Shown: positions 1-7,834, numbered from the stretch's first letter. The stretch is 9,562 nucleotides of DNA from Spirochaetaceae bacterium (GCA_003554375.1 PWGF01000151.1:1-9562), one strand, 5' to 3'. Notes: a model not told the origin generated them from the letters alone. Numbers and translations are program-made.

Positions 1-1
1 C

Positions 2-862
2 GAACGCACCGGAAACTTGGATATCGTCACCGTTGCGCTCAATCGCCTGGCGGATGGCATCGCCCCGGGGTTGGACCTCAGCAACCTCCCCCACATCCGC
101 TCGGTGTACGAGCGCTGCACCCGCATGTCGGTCCCACAGCGCCAGCCATACAGCGGCGATCTTGTCTTCACCGCGTTCTCCGGATCTCACCAGGACGCGA
201 TCAAGAAGGGAATGGACCGCCGGAAGGGGTACGCCGACCACGAGATCCCGTGGGAAGTCCCCTATCTGCTCATCGATCCGCAGGACATTGGCCGCACGTA
301 CGAATCCATCGTCCGTATCAACGCTCAGAGCGGAAAGGGCGGCGTTGCGCACGTGCTTTCACGGGACTACGACATCGAGCTTCCCAAGCCGATGCAACCC
401 GATCTCGGTCACGTAGTCAACGAGGTAGCTGATAAGTGCGGCCGGGAGCTCTCCAGTAAAGAGATATACGACGTCTTCATGGACGAGTTCGTTCGTCCGG
501 CGCAACCGCTCACGCTCGAACGGACCTCATACGAGTTCCTGGATAGCCAAGATCCCGCACGGAGCGTCCGATGCCGAGCGGTGGTTCGGCTCAATGGCAC
601 GGAGCGAGAAACCGAAGGTGAAGGGAATGGCCCTATCAGCGCCTTTGCCCACGGACTGGAGGCGCAAGGTTGGCGTGATTTTCGCCTTACCGACTTCCAC
701 GAGCACGCGATCGGACAGGGCGTAGATACCGAGGCCATGGCCTACATTCAGATCGAGTTGGAGGACGGCCGACACTTCTGGGGAGCCGGAATGGATACGA
801 ACATCGATCTTGCCGGCACCAAAGCGCTGGTAGCCGCCTACAACCGAAGCCGGCGCGCCTGA
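2..862 (+). CDS. leuA: 2-isopropylmalate synthase, C-terminal half (5' end outside window)
   Basis: LeuA condenses acetyl-CoA with 2-oxoisovalerate to 2-isopropylmalate, the first committed step of leucine synthesis, and is normally feedback-inhibited by leucine. The frame is open from base 2, and its first residues read ERTGNLDIVTVALN, a conserved LeuA segment, so the TTG at 17 is internal and the true start lies upstream. From that TTG, residues 45-64 hold YSGDLVFTAFSGSHQDAIKK, typical of the long LeuA type (~560 residues), and SGKGGVAHVLSRDYDIELP lies at 105-123. From about 165 to the end is the leucine-sensing LeuA dimer domain, with GEGNGPISAF at 201-210 and FWGAGMDTNI at 254-263. About 286 codons are present, roughly half the usual length. 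The TGA at 860-862 looks like a normal end. The regulatory domain appears complete, so leucine feedback is likely. The identification is firm; only the missing N-terminal catalytic barrel cannot be checked. Confidence 0.95.
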   Translation, partial: ERTGNLDIVTVALNRLADGIAPGLDLSNLPHIRSVYERCTRMSVPQRQPYSGDLVFTAFSGSHQDAIKKGMDRRKGYADHEIPWEVPYLLIDPQDIGRTYESIVRINAQSGKGGVAHVLSRDYDIELPKPMQPDLGHVVNEVADKCGRELSSKEIYDVFMDEFVRPAQPLTLERTSYEFLDSQDPARSVRCRAVVRLNGTERETEGEGNGPISAFAHGLEAQGWRDFRLTDFHEHAIGQGVDTEAMAYIQIELEDGRHFWGAGMDTNIDLAGTKALVAAYNRSRRA

Positions 863-882
863 CGTTGCCGGTAGAACCAAGG

Positions 883-910
883 GGACTGCGAGGTGCAATG
901 CCTCGCGTCC
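883..910. terminator. Hairpin between convergent leuA and GGDEF genes
   Basis: GGAC-(T)-GCGAGG at 883-893 pairs with CCTCGC-GTCC at 901-910 across the 7-nt loop TGCAATG. This gives a 10-bp stem with one bulged T, starting 20 nt after the leuA stop. Neither strand has a strong T-run after it; the minus-strand side has only CCCCTTGGTTCT. I infer a transcript-end or stabilising structure shared by the two converging genes. It is not a textbook intrinsic terminator. Confidence 0.5.
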
Positions 911-916
911 TCCCTA

Positions 917-938
917 ACCCGCCGGCATGTGGGCGGGT
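917..938. terminator. Second hairpin in the leuA/GGDEF convergent gap
   Basis: ACCCGCC at 917-923 is a perfect 7-bp inverted match to GGCGGGT at 932-938, with an 8-nt loop. It sits 12 nt beyond the stop codon of the minus-strand GGDEF gene and 7 nt from the previous hairpin. No T-tract follows on either strand. I read it as the counterpart for minus-strand transcripts, by position only. Confidence 0.4.
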
Positions 939-950
939 CGAACTCTCTGC

Positions 951-2597
951 TTATCCCTGCCCCGGCTCTTCGCGCGGTCTGAGGCGATACGTGCTTCGAT
1001 TGGCGGCGTCGATGAGACTCTGCGGGCTCGTGCCCTGATCCGGATAGAGAGCCAGGCCGATGCCGGCACGCATTCTGAGCGATTCGGTTCCCACAGACAC
1101 CGGCTGTTCCACAGCATCCGACAGCCGCCGGGCAATCTCCGGCACGTCGCCCGGATCCCTGAACCCTTCGAGCACTACGAGAAACTCGTCACCCCCGAAG
1201 CGGGCTACGGTATCTGTTCGCCTGAGCCAGCGCGCGAGCCGTCCACCGATCTCCCGCAGTACGCGGTCACCGGCAGCATGGCCGTAGGTATTGTTCACGG
1301 CCTTGAAGTCGTCCAGATCCAGTAGCAATACCGCAACGTTCACTAATCCGGATCGCTCCGCGTGGGCGAGGGCCTTTTCCAGCCGATCCTGGACATACCG
1401 TCGGTTCGGCAACCTGGTAACCTCATCCATCATCGATAGCTCCCGGAGCTCGATCTCCCGTTTCTTGCGCCGAGTGATATCGCTCATCACAATAACCAGC
1501 TGCCCGGCCTGCGGGACTCCATCGCCACCGCTTCGCCCCGATCCCTCTTCCGTTGATTCCTCCGGCGATGCTTCCGACAAGCCGGCGTCCGGTACGCATC
1601 CAACAACGGTCGATGTACCGGCGCGATCCTCGAGCGGACGCAATCGAAGAAGAAGCCAACGGTGCCGACCGGCTTCGCCGTCGGTCGCGTCCATTTCCAC
1701 CTCCATCTCGGACAGAACGCCTCGCGTCGCCTCCCCGAGCGCTTGCTCTAAGGCCGGGTGAGCGCGTCGCGGAAAGAGCTCCCTCCAGTTACTTCCGGAA
1801 GGCGGCTCAGCGCCTAACTCGAGCAGACGAATCGCCGCCCCATTTGCGTAGGCCACTCGGCCTTCGGAAGCAAGAACGAGGATACCTTCGCTCATCGTAG
1901 CAACGATACTCTCGGCGAGCCCGGAGACATCCGCAAGCTGGTGGGTACGATCAATCCGTCGGCCGGCCTCCTCTTTGAGCCTACGCAAGGATGCATCGGT
2001 TTCACGATAGGGCGACTCAATGGCGGCAGCGTGAACCGGCTCATCGCTGCCGACAACCGACACGGCGCACGTCACACCCCACAGCCCGGACACGCGACCG
2101 GCTTGATCCCGCTCATGTACGGTAACCCATTCAACGAAGCGCCGGGTCTCAGCGGAGCCCTCCCCCGGGCCGAGCTCTCCGTATGGTGCCCGCACTCCGT
2201 AACGCTGCTCCTGATCGCTTCCGGTGTGCAGTCCGCTGTCTCGCAAGCTCTCAGGACGAGGTGGGTCTCCACTCCGGCCGTGCCCGCTTCCCGCATTTTG
2301 GTTCACCCGAACACGATAATCGAGCTTCACCCATGTCGTCTCGCCCCGAAAGAGCCGTGCCACCTCTCTGAGTAACCGCTTCCGATCCTCTCCCACCAAA
2401 CGACATAAGAACGACCGGTGGCTACACCGCCCTCCGTTCTCGACGACAAAATCCGGCCGGAGCCGTGAACCCACTCCACTGAAACAGATCGATCCGCTCT
2501 CTCTTCTCCACCACCAATATCCGACACCAATCGTGTCTAGAAACGCCTGGAAGATGAACGCCGGGCGTCTTTCATTCTCCTTTTTGTTACCTACCAT
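951..2597 (-). CDS. Soluble PAS-PAS-GGDEF diguanylate cyclase
   Basis: This probably makes the second messenger cyclic di-GMP from two GTP in response to an unknown signal. The protein has 548 residues and no evident membrane segment or signal peptide. A divergent first PAS-like domain spans about 15-180 (YWWW at 27-30, RRFVEWVTV at 152-160). A short charged, possibly helical linker lies at about 200-225, and a second PAS at about 226-378 (SEGILVLASEGRVAYANGAA, ending MSDITRRKK). GGDEF is at about 386-540: DLDDFK at 427-432, NNTYGHAAGD at 435-444, GGDEF intact at 468-472, and the product-inhibition motif RxxD at 459-462, spaced five residues before it. The usual ADxAMYxAK end is degenerate (AANRSTYRLR). 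Both PAS domains carry hydrophilic insertions (about 100-150 and 325-365). The frame stays open back to a TTG at 2729, but ATG 2597 has GGGAG 7 nt upstream, and the extra 44 residues are cysteine- and arginine-rich with no recognisable domain, so I chose 2597. It is convergent with leuA and divergent from proS. Confidence 0.88.
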   Translation of the reverse strand: MVGNKKENERRPAFIFQAFLDTIGVGYWWWRRESGSICFSGVGSRLRPDFVVENGGRCSHRSFLCRLVGEDRKRLLREVARLFRGETTWVKLDYRVRVNQNAGSGHGRSGDPPRPESLRDSGLHTGSDQEQRYGVRAPYGELGPGEGSAETRRFVEWVTVHERDQAGRVSGLWGVTCAVSVVGSDEPVHAAAIESPYRETDASLRRLKEEAGRRIDRTHQLADVSGLAESIVATMSEGILVLASEGRVAYANGAAIRLLELGAEPPSGSNWRELFPRRAHPALEQALGEATRGVLSEMEVEMDATDGEAGRHRWLLLRLRPLEDRAGTSTVVGCVPDAGLSEASPEESTEEGSGRSGGDGVPQAGQLVIVMSDITRRKKREIELRELSMMDEVTRLPNRRYVQDRLEKALAHAERSGLVNVAVLLLDLDDFKAVNNTYGHAAGDRVLREIGGRLARWLRRTDTVARFGGDEFLVVLEGFRDPGDVPEIARRLSDAVEQPVSVGTESLRMRAGIGLALYPDQGTSPQSLIDAANRSTYRLRPREEPGQG

Positions 2598-2604
2598 AGA
2601 GAAG

Positions 2605-2609
2605 CTCCC
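2605..2609 (-). promoter_or_regulatory. Ribosome binding site that decides the GGDEF gene start
   Basis: On the minus strand GGGAG lies 7 nt before the ATG at 2597. The competing in-frame TTG at 2729 has no comparable purine-rich site immediately upstream. Confidence 0.6.
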
Positions 2610-2996
2610 GCGAGCTGGTCGGAGCTGAAGTTCAAGCAAGCCGCTGTCCAACTGCCGGTTGTTCCGCCGGCGGCAATAGCAGCCCGCCGGATAGAGGCAG
2701 AAAGAACACCGCGGAGCGACACCAAGCAATCAGCACCGATAGCCGTCGGACAATCCTTCTCCGAGAGTCGACTGTTCGTCAAGAACAAGGAAGGCCAAAG
2801 AGAGCTCCGGAGCAAACGGAGACGGAGTTGGACCGGTATGGTTCCACGACGGCGACAAGAATACGATGAAACGAGTACTCCCCTCCTTATCCCCACGCCA
2901 CCACAGGCTGCAGGCGAGCACCAAGGCGGGTACCCCCGTCGCGCTGTCGGCCGCCGCGTCCAACTGCGTTTGCCGTGAAAAGAGGCCGGTTAAGGG

Positions 2997-3026
2997 CCGA
3001 CACGCACGCCCAATGTATGGTATAGT
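2997..3026 (+). promoter_or_regulatory. Candidate sigma-70 promoter for proS
   Basis: CCGACA at 2997-3002 matches the -35 consensus at four of six positions. TATAGT at 3021-3026 matches the -10 at five of six. The spacer is 18 nt. Transcription would start near 3033, leaving a leader of about 30 nt that contains GGAGAGGA (3047-3054) about 10 nt before the proS ATG. Confidence 0.55.
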
Positions 3027-3064
3027 TTTGCCTCTCAAACGCCAACGGAGAGGATTGTTCATAT

Positions 3065-4978
3065 ATGAGAATGTCGGAGCTGTTCGGTCAGACACTACGC
3101 GAAGCGCCGTCCAACGTAGAGGTGGAGGGGCACAAGCTGCTCCTGCGCGCAGCTTACGTTCGACAGGCGGGCGCAGGCATCTTTACGTGGTTACCCCTCG
3201 GCTGGCGCGTGGTACAGAAAGTCTGCGCCATCCTTCGGGAAGAGATGGAAGCCATCGGGGCGCAGGAGATGGCGCTCCCCGTGGTGAACCCCGCGGAGAT
3301 CTGGAGGGCAACCGGCCGCTGGTATTCGGTCGGAAGTGAGCTGACGCGATTCCGGGACCGTAACGATCGCGATCTCGTCCTCTCGATGACTCATGAGGAA
3401 GCTGTTGCACAGGCGGTAGCAGGTGAGATCTCGAGCTATCGGCAGCTACCGTGTCTCATCTACCACATCCAGACGAAATGGCGGGACGATCCACGGCCGC
3501 GCGCGGGTCTTATTCGAGTGCGCGAGTTCACTATGAAGGACAGCTATAGCCTGGACGTAGATGAAGCGGGGCTTGATCAACAGTACCGCCGTCACTATGA
3601 CGCCTATCACCGAATCTTCTCTCGGTGCGGGATCGAATCCGTAGCTGTGGAATCCGACGTCGGCATGATGGGTGGGAAACAGGCCCACGAGTTCATGTAC
3701 CTCACACCGATCGGTGAGGACACGATTCTCATGTGCTCGAGCTGTGAATTCCGGGCAAACCGGCAAATAGCACGGTTCCAACGGACGCATCCCGCCGACG
3801 TTTCCGACTCGGAGCCGCCGGGTGAGGTCCAGGAAGTCCATACCCCGGGGGCACGCACTATCGAAGAGCTCGCACAGTTTCTCGGGATTCCGCAGAGCCG
3901 CACAGCCAAGATGGTTTTCATGATCGCCGACCCTGCGGATGATTTCTCGCGGGAAACCGGCGACGCTCCGGAAGGATACCCCGCAGCCGGCGAAGTGAGC
4001 TCAGATCAGGCCTCTTCGTCGCTTGGGCGCGGGGACGCCGGCTCCACGCGTCAGGGAGACTCCCAGCGCGGCCCGTCGGACGACGGGCACTCGCCGGGAA
4101 TAGACCCGGCTTCCGGCAAGCGCGCGAACCGGCTGATTGCCGCCATCATCCGCGGAGACCTCCAGGTCAATGAGACCAAGCTCGCCCAAGCCGGCGGTGC
4201 AGGAGAGCTCCGGCCCGCTCTGGAAGACGAGATCCGCGCCGCAGGCGGGGTTCCCGGCTACGCCACTCCGAGCGATCTCTCGGACAATGTCACCGTCATT
4301 GCCGACGAAAGCGTCCCGATGACCCCCAACCTCGTTTCCGGGGCCAACAAAGAGGACTACCACCGGCTCAACATGAACTACGGGCGGGACTTCACCGCGG
4401 ACGTCGTTGCCGACATCGCCTCGGCCTCGGAAGGTGACCTCTGCCCCGACTGCGGAGCGCCGCTTGACGAGCACCGGGCCGTCGAGGTCGGAAACATCTT
4501 CAAGCTCGGGACCTTCTACAGCGAGTCGCTCGGGTGCTATTTCCTCGATGCCAACGGCGAGCGGCGTCCGGTGATCATGGGGTCGTACGGAATCGGCGTC
4601 GGACGCCTGGTGGCGAGTATCGCCGAGGACCACCGTGACGAGGCGGGGCTCGCATGGCCCGCAAGCGTAGCACCGTACTCAGCTCATCTTGTCGCCCTCA
4701 AAGGCGGCGAGCAGGAAGCGGAAGCCCTCTACCGCGAGCTCACCGAAGCCGGCATCGAATGCCTGTACGACGACCGGCAGGAGAGCCCCGGAACGAAGTT
4801 CATGGACGCAGACCTCATCGGCATCCCCATTCGGATTACGGTAAGCAAGAAGCGAGTAGCCGAAGGCACGGTCGAAATCAAGCCCCGCCGGGCTTCCGAG
4901 CCTGAAGTAATCCCGCGTGAGCGGGCCGCGGAGCGAATCCGCGAGCTTCTGGGCTCGGCTCAGCCGGCGCTGACCTGA
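3065..4978 (+). CDS. proS: Prolyl-tRNA synthetase, bacterial type with INS editing domain
   Basis: ProS charges tRNA-Pro with proline in the cytoplasm. The INS domain of this class II enzyme hydrolyses mischarged Ala-tRNA-Pro. The start at 3065 (MRMSELFGQTLREAP) aligns with the known N-terminus and has a GGAGAGGA site upstream. Class II landmarks are LPVVNPAEIW (71-80), THEEA (109-113), IQTKWRDDPRPRAG (135-148) with REFTMKDSYS (153-162), and motif 3 GSYGIGVGRL (506-515). The anticodon-binding domain follows from about 530. In the INS domain, K282 in TAKMVF lines up, by my recalled alignment, with the editing lysine K279 of E. coli. Two CxxC pairs, C224/C227 and C460/C463, bracket INS and could bind zinc (inference). 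At 637 residues it is about 65 longer than E. coli ProS, almost all of it from a Ser/Gly/Asp-rich insertion at about 289-350. The gene is convergent with acnA. Confidence 0.97.
   Translation: MRMSELFGQTLREAPSNVEVEGHKLLLRAAYVRQAGAGIFTWLPLGWRVVQKVCAILREEMEAIGAQEMALPVVNPAEIWRATGRWYSVGSELTRFRDRNDRDLVLSMTHEEAVAQAVAGEISSYRQLPCLIYHIQTKWRDDPRPRAGLIRVREFTMKDSYSLDVDEAGLDQQYRRHYDAYHRIFSRCGIESVAVESDVGMMGGKQAHEFMYLTPIGEDTILMCSSCEFRANRQIARFQRTHPADVSDSEPPGEVQEVHTPGARTIEELAQFLGIPQSRTAKMVFMIADPADDFSRETGDAPEGYPAAGEVSSDQASSSLGRGDAGSTRQGDSQRGPSDDGHSPGIDPASGKRANRLIAAIIRGDLQVNETKLAQAGGAGELRPALEDEIRAAGGVPGYATPSDLSDNVTVIADESVPMTPNLVSGANKEDYHRLNMNYGRDFTADVVADIASASEGDLCPDCGAPLDEHRAVEVGNIFKLGTFYSESLGCYFLDANGERRPVIMGSYGIGVGRLVASIAEDHRDEAGLAWPASVAPYSAHLVALKGGEQEAEALYRELTEAGIECLYDDRQESPGTKFMDADLIGIPIRITVSKKRVAEGTVEIKPRRASEPEVIPRERAAERIRELLGSAQPALT
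3929..4114 (+). other. Low-complexity insertion inside the ProS editing domain
   Basis: Residues 289-350 of ProS replace a short turn between the strand containing K282 and the conserved NRLIAAIIRGD segment. From K to the RGD arginine is 81 residues here against about 20 in E. coli ProS (recalled sequence), so about 61 are extra. The stretch is rich in Ser, Gly, Asp, Pro and Gln, with few large hydrophobics (for example SSDQASSSLGRGDAGS). The reading frame and both flanks are intact, so it is an expressed, probably disordered loop rather than a frameshift. Confidence 0.75.
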
Positions 4979-5012
4979 CCTGAGAGGTAGCGCCGCTCTC
5001 CGGGCCGGGGCC

Positions 5013-5063
5013 GGCAGCAGCGCAGACCGTGGCAGTCCGTTTGCTGCGGCTGTCGCCGCTGCC
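5013..5063. terminator. Imperfect long hairpin between convergent proS and acnA
   Basis: GGCAGCAGCG (5013-5022) can pair with CGCCGCTGCC (5054-5063), with one A-C mismatch. Alternatively CAGCGCAG (5018-5025) pairs with CTGCGGCTG (5044-5052), with one bulged G. A smaller stem, GAGAG/CTCTC, lies at about 4982-5000. No T-tract follows on either strand, so termination is inferred from position, and a Rho-dependent end is equally possible. Confidence 0.35.
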
Positions 5064-5096
5064 TTCACCCATCACCGGCCCTTGCCCGCCCTCGGT

Positions 5097-7826
5097 TCAG
5101 CCCTGCTCCTCGCGGAGAAAGCGCCGAAGCACGGTATGGAGGATACCGCCGTTGCGGTAGTACTCGATTTCTACCGGGGTATCCAGCCGGGCAATCGCGG
5201 TGAACTCCGTTTCACTGCCGGCATCCGGGCGCCGTACGCGCACGGGGACTTCCGCCTTGGGCCGGATGTCGTCCGAGAGCTCGATCGTGAAGATCTCCGA
5301 GCCGGAAAGCCCCAGGGAGTCCGCGTTCGTCCCCTCGGGGAACTGAAGCGGAAGTACGCCCATGCCCACCAGGTTCGACCGATGGATGCGCTCGTAGCTT
5401 TCGGCGATAACGGCGCGCACGCCCAGCAAGTAGACCCCCTTGGCGGCCCAATCGCGGCTGGATCCCATGCAGTAATCCTTCCCGGCCAGCACGATCGTCG
5501 GGGTCTCGCTTTCGATGTACCGCCGGCTCGCCTCGAATATGCTCGTGACTTCGCCGCTGGGGAGGTGAGTCGTCCAACTTCCTTCGGTCCCCGGAGCCAG
5601 TTGGTTCCGGAGCCGAATGTTCGCAAACGTCCCGCGTGTCATGACGCGATCGTTCCCGCGGCGGCTCCCGTAGCTGTTGAAATCGCGGATCGAGACTCCC
5701 TGCTCCTGGAGATACTGCCCGGCCGGGCTACTTGGATCGATCGGCCCGGCGGGACTGATATGGTCGGTCGTGATGCTGTCGCCGACTTTTACCAGGACAC
5801 GCGCGTCCCGGATCGAGCGGATCGGCTCGACCTCGAGCTTCATATCCTTGAAGAACGGCGGTTCCTGGATGTAGGTGGAGCTCGGATCCCACGGGTAGAG
5901 CTCGCTATCGTCCAGCTCGATGGCGTTCCAGTGCGGATTGGAGGTCTCGAGCCCCCGGTAGCTCTCGATGAAGGCATCCCGGTCAAGCGCCAGACGCACA
6001 TAGCTCTCCAGCTCCTCCGGGGTAGGCCAGAGATCGCGCAGGTACACCGGCTTCCCATCGCTGTCGGTGCCGAGGGGCTCCCGGGTCAGATCCACCTCCA
6101 TATTTCCCGCAAAGGCGTACGCTACCACGAGCGGCGGGCTCATGAGGAAGTTGGCCTTGGTATGCGGGTTGATGCGCCCTTCGAAATTACGGTTGCCGCT
6201 GAGGACCCCGGCCACCACCAAGTTGCCGCGCTCGACCGCGCCGGCAACCGGCTCCGGAAGCGGACCGGAGTTACCGATACAGGTCATGCACCCGTAGCCC
6301 ACAAGATAGAATCTGCTCTGCTCGAGGTACTCCATGAGCCCGGTACGCTTCAGGTACTCCGTCACCACCATCGAGCCGGGAGCAAAGCTCGTCTTGACCC
6401 ACGGTTTCGGCGAGAGCCCCCGTTCGACCGCGTTTTTGGCAAGGAGCCCTGCCGCCAGAAGCACGCTCGGGTTGCTGGTGTTCGTACAGCTTGTAACCGA
6501 GGAAAGCGCGACATCCCCGTGTCCGATCTCCGCTTCTTGGCCGGAATCCAGCGTGACCCGTTCCTTATGGTTGATCTGCTCCTCACTCAAGCCGTAGCCA
6601 CGCTCTTCCACCGGCGCGCGCAAGGTCTTCTGCCACGTCTCTTTGACCTGGCTGAGGTTGATCCGGTCTTGAGGGCGTTTGGGTCCGGCGATAGCGGGCT
6701 CCACGGTCCCCAGATCCAGCTCCAGCACCGTCTGGTAGACCGGGTCCGGCGTTTCATCCGTCCGGAATAGCCCCTGCTCCTTGGTATAGCGCTCTACCAG
6801 ATCGATCAGCTCCTCGGGACGCCCCGTCTGGTACATGTACTCCAGGCTCTGATGGTCGACCGGGAAGTAGCCACAGGTGGCGCCGTACTCCGGCGCCATG
6901 TTCGATATGGTCGCGCGGTCGGGGACGGTCATGCTTGAGATGCCGCTCCCGAAAAACTCCACGAACTTGCCGACTACCCCGTGAGCCCGGAGCATCTCAG
7001 TGACGCGGAGCACCACGTCCGTCGCCGTAACCCCGGGCTGAAGCTCTCCCGAGAGGCGCACGCCCACGACGGCCGGGGCCTGCATGTAGATCGGCTGACC
7101 GAGCATAGCGGCTTCCGCCTCGATCCCGCCGACCCCCCATCCGAGGATACCGAGCCCGTTGATCATCGGCGTGTGACTGTCCGTACCGACCAAGGTGTCC
7201 GGCAGGGCAACCTGCCGGCCTCCCTCGTCCCGCACCTGGACGATCCGTCCCAGATACTCCAGGTTGACCTGGTGACAGATTCCGCTTGCCGGCGGAACCA
7301 CGTGGAAGTTCTCAAACGCTCCCTGCCCCCACCGGAGGAACTCATATCGTTCCCGGTTCCGTTGGAACTCGATCTCCGCGTTCCTCCAAAACGCTTCGGT
7401 CGAGTCGAAGTAGTCCACCTGAACCGAATGGTCGATAATCAGATTTACAGCAAGCTGAGGGTTGATCTTGGAGGGATCCCCGCCGAACCGGGCGACCGCA
7501 CTGCGCATGGCAGCGAGATCCACAACGCACGGCACACCGGTGAAGTCTTGAAGAAGTACCCGCGCCGGCTTGAAAGGAAGCTCGATATCGGCGGGCGCCG
7601 CGGGATCGTACCCCGCAAGCGATTCCACATGCTGGTTCGTGATTTCACGTCCGTTCTCTCCCCGGAGAACTGCCTCAAACAGCACCCGCATACTGAACGG
7701 GAGCCGCTCTAGTGCAAGACCGCTTGTGCGAGCGTACTCCGGAAGGCTGTAATAGCGCACATCCTCTGTTCCACCGGGAAGCGTCTTGACAATACCGTAA
7801 CGATCCTGTACCTGCGCACTGTTCAT
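5097..7826 (-). CDS. acnA: Aconitate hydratase A (AcnA / IRP-type aconitase)
   Basis: Aconitase interconverts citrate and isocitrate through cis-aconitate in the TCA and glyoxylate cycles, using a [4Fe-4S] cluster. The 909-residue protein is complete and close to the family length (E. coli AcnA is 891). The three cluster cysteines are C447 (SSVTSCTNTSNPS), C513 and C516 (GYGCMTCIGNSGPLPEP). Other conserved stretches are LLQDFTGVPCVVDLAAMR (91-108), GTDSHTP (214-220), and AFAGNMEVDLTREPLG (571-586). The C-terminal swivel domain has TTDHISPAGPI (686-696), GSRRGND (720-726) and the active-site segment GSSRDWAAKG (788-797). The end EYYRNGGILHTVLR is also typical. The ATG at 7826 has GGAGG 8 nt upstream. 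Related AcnA/IRP proteins can bind RNA when the cluster is lost; nothing in this sequence tests that. It is divergent from the E1 gene, across a 296-bp gap. Confidence 0.97.
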   Translation of the reverse strand: MNSAQVQDRYGIVKTLPGGTEDVRYYSLPEYARTSGLALERLPFSMRVLFEAVLRGENGREITNQHVESLAGYDPAAPADIELPFKPARVLLQDFTGVPCVVDLAAMRSAVARFGGDPSKINPQLAVNLIIDHSVQVDYFDSTEAFWRNAEIEFQRNRERYEFLRWGQGAFENFHVVPPASGICHQVNLEYLGRIVQVRDEGGRQVALPDTLVGTDSHTPMINGLGILGWGVGGIEAEAAMLGQPIYMQAPAVVGVRLSGELQPGVTATDVVLRVTEMLRAHGVVGKFVEFFGSGISSMTVPDRATISNMAPEYGATCGYFPVDHQSLEYMYQTGRPEELIDLVERYTKEQGLFRTDETPDPVYQTVLELDLGTVEPAIAGPKRPQDRINLSQVKETWQKTLRAPVEERGYGLSEEQINHKERVTLDSGQEAEIGHGDVALSSVTSCTNTSNPSVLLAAGLLAKNAVERGLSPKPWVKTSFAPGSMVVTEYLKRTGLMEYLEQSRFYLVGYGCMTCIGNSGPLPEPVAGAVERGNLVVAGVLSGNRNFEGRINPHTKANFLMSPPLVVAYAFAGNMEVDLTREPLGTDSDGKPVYLRDLWPTPEELESYVRLALDRDAFIESYRGLETSNPHWNAIELDDSELYPWDPSSTYIQEPPFFKDMKLEVEPIRSIRDARVLVKVGDSITTDHISPAGPIDPSSPAGQYLQEQGVSIRDFNSYGSRRGNDRVMTRGTFANIRLRNQLAPGTEGSWTTHLPSGEVTSIFEASRRYIESETPTIVLAGKDYCMGSSRDWAAKGVYLLGVRAVIAESYERIHRSNLVGMGVLPLQFPEGTNADSLGLSGSEIFTIELSDDIRPKAEVPVRVRRPDAGSETEFTAIARLDTPVEIEYYRNGGILHTVLRRFLREEQG

Positions 7827-7834
7827 TATGCGAA

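Larger units (their letters stand above)
2598..3064. other. Divergent intergenic region, GGDEF gene / proS
   Basis: These 467 bases separate two divergently transcribed genes. The proS promoter candidate lies at the right end. I found no convincing promoter for the GGDEF gene. TTGACG occurs on the minus strand around 2775-2780 but lacks a good -10 at normal distance. Two 10-bp palindromes are visible: CCGCCGGCGG at 2664-2673 and GCTCCGGAGC at 2804-2813. In this GC-rich DNA they may be chance. Open frames on both strands here have no recognisable protein features. I see no tRNA or known small RNA. Confidence 0.6.

Noticed and set aside
2664..2673. CCGCCGGCGG palindrome as an operator
   Set aside because: A 10-bp all-GC palindrome is easily expected by chance in this composition, and no second copy or promoter sits beside it.
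2598..2729. 44-residue N-terminal extension of the GGDEF protein from TTG 2729
   Set aside because: The extension is cysteine/arginine-rich with no domain or good ribosome site, whereas ATG 2597 has GGGAG at 7 nt.
2730..3095. 121-codon minus-strand frame ending directly before the extended GGDEF frame, in the same phase
   Set aside because: It looked like a possible gene split by one stop codon. The sequence has no domain features, overlaps the proS start and promoter, and the downstream ATG explains the GGDEF gene without it.
2866..3339. 157-codon + strand frame running into proS
   Set aside because: It overlaps the first 90 codons of proS in another frame and has no recognisable protein features.
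4001..4633. 210-codon minus-strand frame inside proS
   Set aside because: Antisense shadow of conserved ProS sequence, including motif 3.
5082..6770. 562-codon open frame on the + strand across acnA
   Set aside because: It lies antisense to a certain aconitase gene. The translation has no recognisable domain and is rich in Arg, Pro and His, as expected from mirrored high-GC codons.
6981..7712. 243-codon + strand open frame over the 5' half of acnA
   Set aside because: Antisense shadow of acnA with no start signal or family features.
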